From assembly GCA_007135955.1 (NCBI GenBank), contig SLHW01000004.1, positions 1 to 25,100 on the forward strand: DNA of 25,100 bases, in the 5' to 3' direction. The notes below the pieces were generated by a model. The model saw only the letters and a program-made list of their open reading frames with translations. It was not told where the DNA came from and did no database searches. The position numbers were made by a program, and so were the translations under genes. Positions within the stretch are counted from its first letter, which is position 1; every line of letters starts with the position of its first letter. Origin of the DNA: Candidatus Saccharimonadota bacterium (GTDB taxonomy: Bacteria > Patescibacteriota > Saccharimonadia > Saccharimonadales > SLHW01). Below, in pieces: positions 23,075 through 25,100 of the stretch.

Positions 23075-23389
23075 ATGAGTTTATTAGCAGGTGAGAACGG
23101 CTTTATTAGTGGCAGTATGGACGCTTGTTCTGAGCCGATAGATCCATCTGAATCTGATGTGCAGCTAGAAATGATAAGGATTTCTGATCTGTCTTCAGAA
23201 GATAGGCAAGTTGAGTATTGTGATATTGCAAGGACGTGTTTTGAGCTTTGTGGTGCTGAAAATATCGTCCGTTTCGATCAAGATGTGGCTAGACAACAGT
23301 GCTATGCTGTTCGCATAACACGCGCTGCATTAATTGCTTCCGATGTCATTTTAGATATACGAGAAGATTTCGAAGAGCTTATTGCTTAG
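23075..23389 (+). CDS. Hypothetical protein, 104 aa
   Basis: No family recognised. It is acidic and soluble, with five Cys (C18, C49, C55, C59, C76). Residues 30-104 look like a compact alpha/beta domain: LEMIRISDLSSEDRQVEYC, then IARTCFELCGAENIVRFDQD and helix DVILDIREDFEELIA. The ATG is preceded by GAAGGA 10 bases upstream, so translation is SD-dependent, unlike its neighbours. It is monocistronic between orn and the MmcQ gene. The coding pattern is consistent but there is nothing to suggest a function. Confidence 0.6.
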   Translation: MSLLAGENGFISGSMDACSEPIDPSESDVQLEMIRISDLSSEDRQVEYCDIARTCFELCGAENIVRFDQDVARQQCYAVRITRAALIASDVILDIREDFEELIA

Positions 23390-23662
23390 CCAAACTTTTT
23401 AGTCTGGTGTATCTTGCGTTAAAGTCAGTTAGGTATCAAAAAATCTACAAAACGCCTCAGGTTTTTACATAGTTAACTCCGACTAGCTTGCAGACAAAAA
23501 ACATCGCTGCGTAGCTTACGCCCCAGGAAAGGCTGATGAATAATTGGCTACCTATTTTTCTGCTTAGCATCAGAGATGACATTTCCAATACGCAGTTATT
23601 ATCCTTGTCTCTTTACACTACACTTACTTTTAACTTTTTCCATTACACTTTAGACTGTACTC
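23390..23662. other. 273-base intergenic region
   Basis: No gene is seen. Short pairings are present: GCGTA-GCT-TACGC (23509-23521), CTGATG (about 23533) with CATCAG (about 23568) and an imperfect CCAAAC/GTCTGG stem just after the stop codon. The last 30 bases are pyrimidine-rich and hold the -10 of the MmcQ gene. No riboswitch class was recognised. Confidence 0.4.
23651..23656 (+). promoter_or_regulatory. -10 of the MmcQ/YjbR gene, leaderless
   Basis: TAGACT, six bases (GTACTC), then the ATG at 23663. A weak TTTAAC -35 (23629-23634) lies 16 bases upstream. No SD. Confidence 0.45.
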
Positions 23663-24010
23663 ATGGACCATAAAACTGTCGAAGAATATATACTGAGCAT
23701 GCCAAACAGCCGATTGGATTACCCGTTTGGTAAAGAGGTCGCTGTTTATAAAGTTAGCGACAAAATGTACGCCCTCATTCAAGAAGGAAAAACTCCAGTA
23801 AGGCTCAGTCTTAAATGCGATCCACAACTTGCACAGCTGCTTCGTGAAAAATACGAGTCAGTGCAAGCGGGGTATCACCTAAACAAAAAGCACTGGAACA
23901 CGATTATCCTCAGCGGACAATTACCATGGGAAGAAATACAAGGCTTTATTCGTCATAGTTATGATCTAGTGACTGGCGCAGAGGACCAATCAAAGCCAGA
24001 AATCGGCTAA
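23663..24010 (+). CDS. MmcQ/YjbR family protein
   Basis: 115-residue member of the MmcQ/YjbR family (CyaY-like fold, often called DNA-binding). Signatures: the opening YILSMPNSRLDYPFGKEVAVYKV (split: YILSMPNSRLDYPFG, KEVAVYKV), KMYALI, RLSLKCDPQLAQLLREKY, and the HLNKKHWNTIIL motif with LPWEEIQGFIRHSYDLV. Its biochemical role is not established for the family. The likely leaderless start at 23663 follows from a -10 six bases upstream. The stop overlaps the convergent membrane-protein gene by 4 bases. Confidence 0.9.
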   Translation: MDHKTVEEYILSMPNSRLDYPFGKEVAVYKVSDKMYALIQEGKTPVRLSLKCDPQLAQLLREKYESVQAGYHLNKKHWNTIILSGQLPWEEIQGFIRHSYDLVTGAEDQSKPEIG

Positions 24011-24618
24011 ATGTCCTCGATATTTTTAAGCAATAGGCCAGCTTCGCGGTAGAGATTATCGATAAGCTTTCGATTATTTCCTGAGGCATGAGTGTAGGAC
24101 GTCTCTAGACTTGCCATATAGCTAAGTAGTTCGCTTTGCATAATCTCTAAGTATACTTCGTCAAATCGGTTAGCTTGTTCGGCAGCATTGAGCTCGCGAG
24201 TGGTTTGCTCGCTTTCGAGTTGTCTAAGTATAGCCCTAGACGGGCTTCCGCCTTCGTTTGCCAAGGCTGCTGATACCTGGTTTTGTGAAGACTTCAAAGA
24301 GGCTTTTATGACTATCGATGCATTTAGTACTTCTTGTGCTCGAGCTTTATCTTCGCCGATTTCTGCAATACGGATAACTTCATTTTGCCGTTGAGCTACT
24401 CTAGTTAGGCTACTTTGTAGCCCTTCATCATTACTAAAGATTATCGCCCCGACAATCACTGCCAATAGGAGTAACAAGCTACTACCAATAGCTACCATCT
24501 TAATACGAGTTTTTTTGTCAGCCTTGGTAAAAAAGTCAAAGTAACCAGGTTTTTCGTTTTCTTCTAAAAAACTATAGTCGGGCTGGGGATTGTTTTGATC
24601 CATCTTATGCTTAATCAT
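24007..24618 (-). CDS. Membrane-anchored hypothetical protein, 203 aa
   Basis: Function unknown. A charged cytoplasmic N-terminus (residues 1-40) leads to one membrane segment at about 41-62 (MVAIGSSLLLLLAVIVGAIIF), followed by about 140 residues predicted to be almost entirely helical, rich in Q, E, A and S, and likely coiled-coil outside the cell. No catalytic motif. The start could be ATG 24618 (MIKHKMDQ) or ATG 24603 (MDQNNPQP); neither has a clear SD. It is convergent with the MmcQ gene (4-base overlap of stops) and divergent from dnaG. It resembles the LPRTG gene product in layout (N-terminal anchor, outward tail) but not in sequence. Confidence 0.75.
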   Translation of the reverse strand: MIKHKMDQNNPQPDYSFLEENEKPGYFDFFTKADKKTRIKMVAIGSSLLLLLAVIVGAIIFSNDEGLQSSLTRVAQRQNEVIRIAEIGEDKARAQEVLNASIVIKASLKSSQNQVSAALANEGGSPSRAILRQLESEQTTRELNAAEQANRFDEVYLEIMQSELLSYMASLETSYTHASGNNRKLIDNLYREAGLLLKNIEDI

Positions 24619-24661
24619 ACCAGCATTTATATCGAGACTGAAGTCAGACTATTCTATTGCT

Positions 24662-24694
24662 GTAGCGCTCATGCTATCACTGCAGTGGCGCTAC
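24662..24694. promoter_or_regulatory. Inverted repeat abutting the dnaG -10, possible operator
   Basis: GTAGCGC (24662-24668) and GCGCTAC (24688-24694) form a perfect seven-base inverted repeat with a 19-base spacer that contains a second perfect palindrome CACTGCAGTG (24678-24687). The right arm ends three bases before the -10, covering the -35 region. Confidence 0.5.
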
Positions 24695-24697
24695 CTA

Positions 24698-24703
24698 TAT
24701 ACT
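24698..24703 (+). promoter_or_regulatory. -10 of dnaG, leaderless
   Basis: TATACT followed by eight bases (AAATAAGC) to the ATG at 24712. There is no SD and no -35 consensus, which fits a regulated promoter whose -35 region is taken up by the inverted repeat. Confidence 0.55.
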
Positions 24704-24711
24704 AAATAAGC

Positions 24712-25100
24712 ATGGATGCAGTAGAGGATATCAAAAGCCGGCTTTCTATCGAGGACATACTGGGTGATTATTTGGAACTGAAGCGATCCGGGCGCAACTT
24801 CAAAGCGCTTAGCCCATTCACCAATGAAAAAACGCCAAGCTTTATTATCAGTCCAGAAAAGCAAATCTGGCATGACTTTAGTTCTGGTAGAGGTGGTGAT
24901 GTCTTTTCGTTCGTGCAAGAAGTTGAAGGAGTGGATTTCAAGGGAGCACTTGAGCTACTCGCTCGAAAAGCTGGCATCGACCTCAGCGAATATCGTTCGA
25001 GCGGTCACCAAAGCTCCGCCAAGCTAAAAGAACGACTATACGAAGCACTTGACCAGGCAGCCAACTATTATCAGCGTCAACTGACACAGAATGAAGCAGC
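24712..25100 (+). CDS. dnaG: DNA primase DnaG, N-terminal part, zinc ligands missing
   Basis: Makes RNA primers at the replication fork. The first 129 codons are visible; the gene runs off the right edge. The N-terminal zinc-ribbon-type domain is clear: VEDIKSRLSIEDILGDYLEL, GRNFKALSPFTNEKTPSF (28-44), PEKQIWHDFSSGRGGDVFSF (48-67) and the helix FKGALELLARKAGIDL. In well-known DnaG the same places read CPFH and HCFGCG, giving the four zinc ligands Cys-His-Cys-Cys. Here they are S34, T37, D55 and S58, so no zinc can be bound there, although the fold-defining residues NEKTPSF and GGD are kept. ATG at 24712; likely leaderless. In many bacteria rpoD follows dnaG; that would lie outside the window. 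Confidence 0.95.
   Translation, partial: MDAVEDIKSRLSIEDILGDYLELKRSGRNFKALSPFTNEKTPSFIISPEKQIWHDFSSGRGGDVFSFVQEVEGVDFKGALELLARKAGIDLSEYRSSGHQSSAKLKERLYEALDQAANYYQRQLTQNEA

Noticed and set aside
24980..25010. A TTCGAGC stretch resembling a tRNA T-loop
   Set aside because: It is inside the dnaG reading frame and no matching acceptor, D or anticodon stems are present. No tRNA was found in the window.

Overview
The window looks like a chromosomal segment of a Candidate Phyla Radiation (Patescibacteria) bacterium, most likely Candidatus Saccharibacteria (TM7). The reasons are the small, tightly packed genes; a short divergent Mur ligase; many small one-membrane-span proteins with acidic or low-complexity tails; a CarS-type CDP-lipid synthase; and a DnaG that has lost its zinc ligands. 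TGA serves as a normal stop (for example in the ATGA overlaps at 11952-11955, 18986-18989 and 19387-19390), so this is not a UGA-glycine lineage such as Gracilibacteria or Absconditabacteria. The assignment to Saccharibacteria is an inference; there is no rRNA here. No tRNA, rRNA, CRISPR array, insertion sequence or prophage was seen.

Layout. 1-3397: valS (runs off the left edge) and tsaD on the minus strand, separated by a 387-base region with palindromes and a strong promoter on the opposite strand. 3523-7006: a small membrane protein, a MurE-like ligase, and a two-gene unit encoding an unknown protein and a protein-kinase-fold protein. 7010-9156: the groES-groEL heat-shock operon with two CIRCE operators and a terminator. 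9184-10266: two convergent genes, a membrane protein ending in LPRTG and a Q/N/P-rich protein, sharing a two-way terminator. 10343-11398: phosphoglucose/phosphomannose isomerase. 11428-13843 (minus): FMN reductase, CDP-alcohol phosphatidyltransferase, PHP phosphoesterase and CarS-like CDP-lipid synthase, likely a phospholipid-head operon. 13936-21137 (plus): eight genes almost without gaps (argS, photolyase-like, glutamate dehydrogenase, mscL, a two-span membrane protein, msrB, capA-like, histidine phosphatase). 21138-21464: noncoding, with strong hairpins. 21465-25100: VanY-type carboxypeptidase, oligoribonuclease, a small unknown protein, MmcQ/YjbR protein, a membrane-anchored unknown and the start of dnaG.

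How the genes fit together. Translation and tRNA modification (valS, argS, tsaD), protein folding (groESL), cell-wall building and trimming (MurE-like, VanY), lipid head-group synthesis (CarS-like, CDP-alcohol transferase) and stress protection (MscL, MsrB, photolyase-like) are all represented, as expected of a core genome region rather than an island.

The points most worth a second look are the zinc-less DnaG with an inverted repeat against its promoter, the several -10 elements lying only 6-10 bases before a start codon (leaderless transcripts), the kinase gene pair at 5308-7006, the photolyase-like protein that has lost Fe-S ligands, and the noncoding region at 21138-21464 with competing hairpins.
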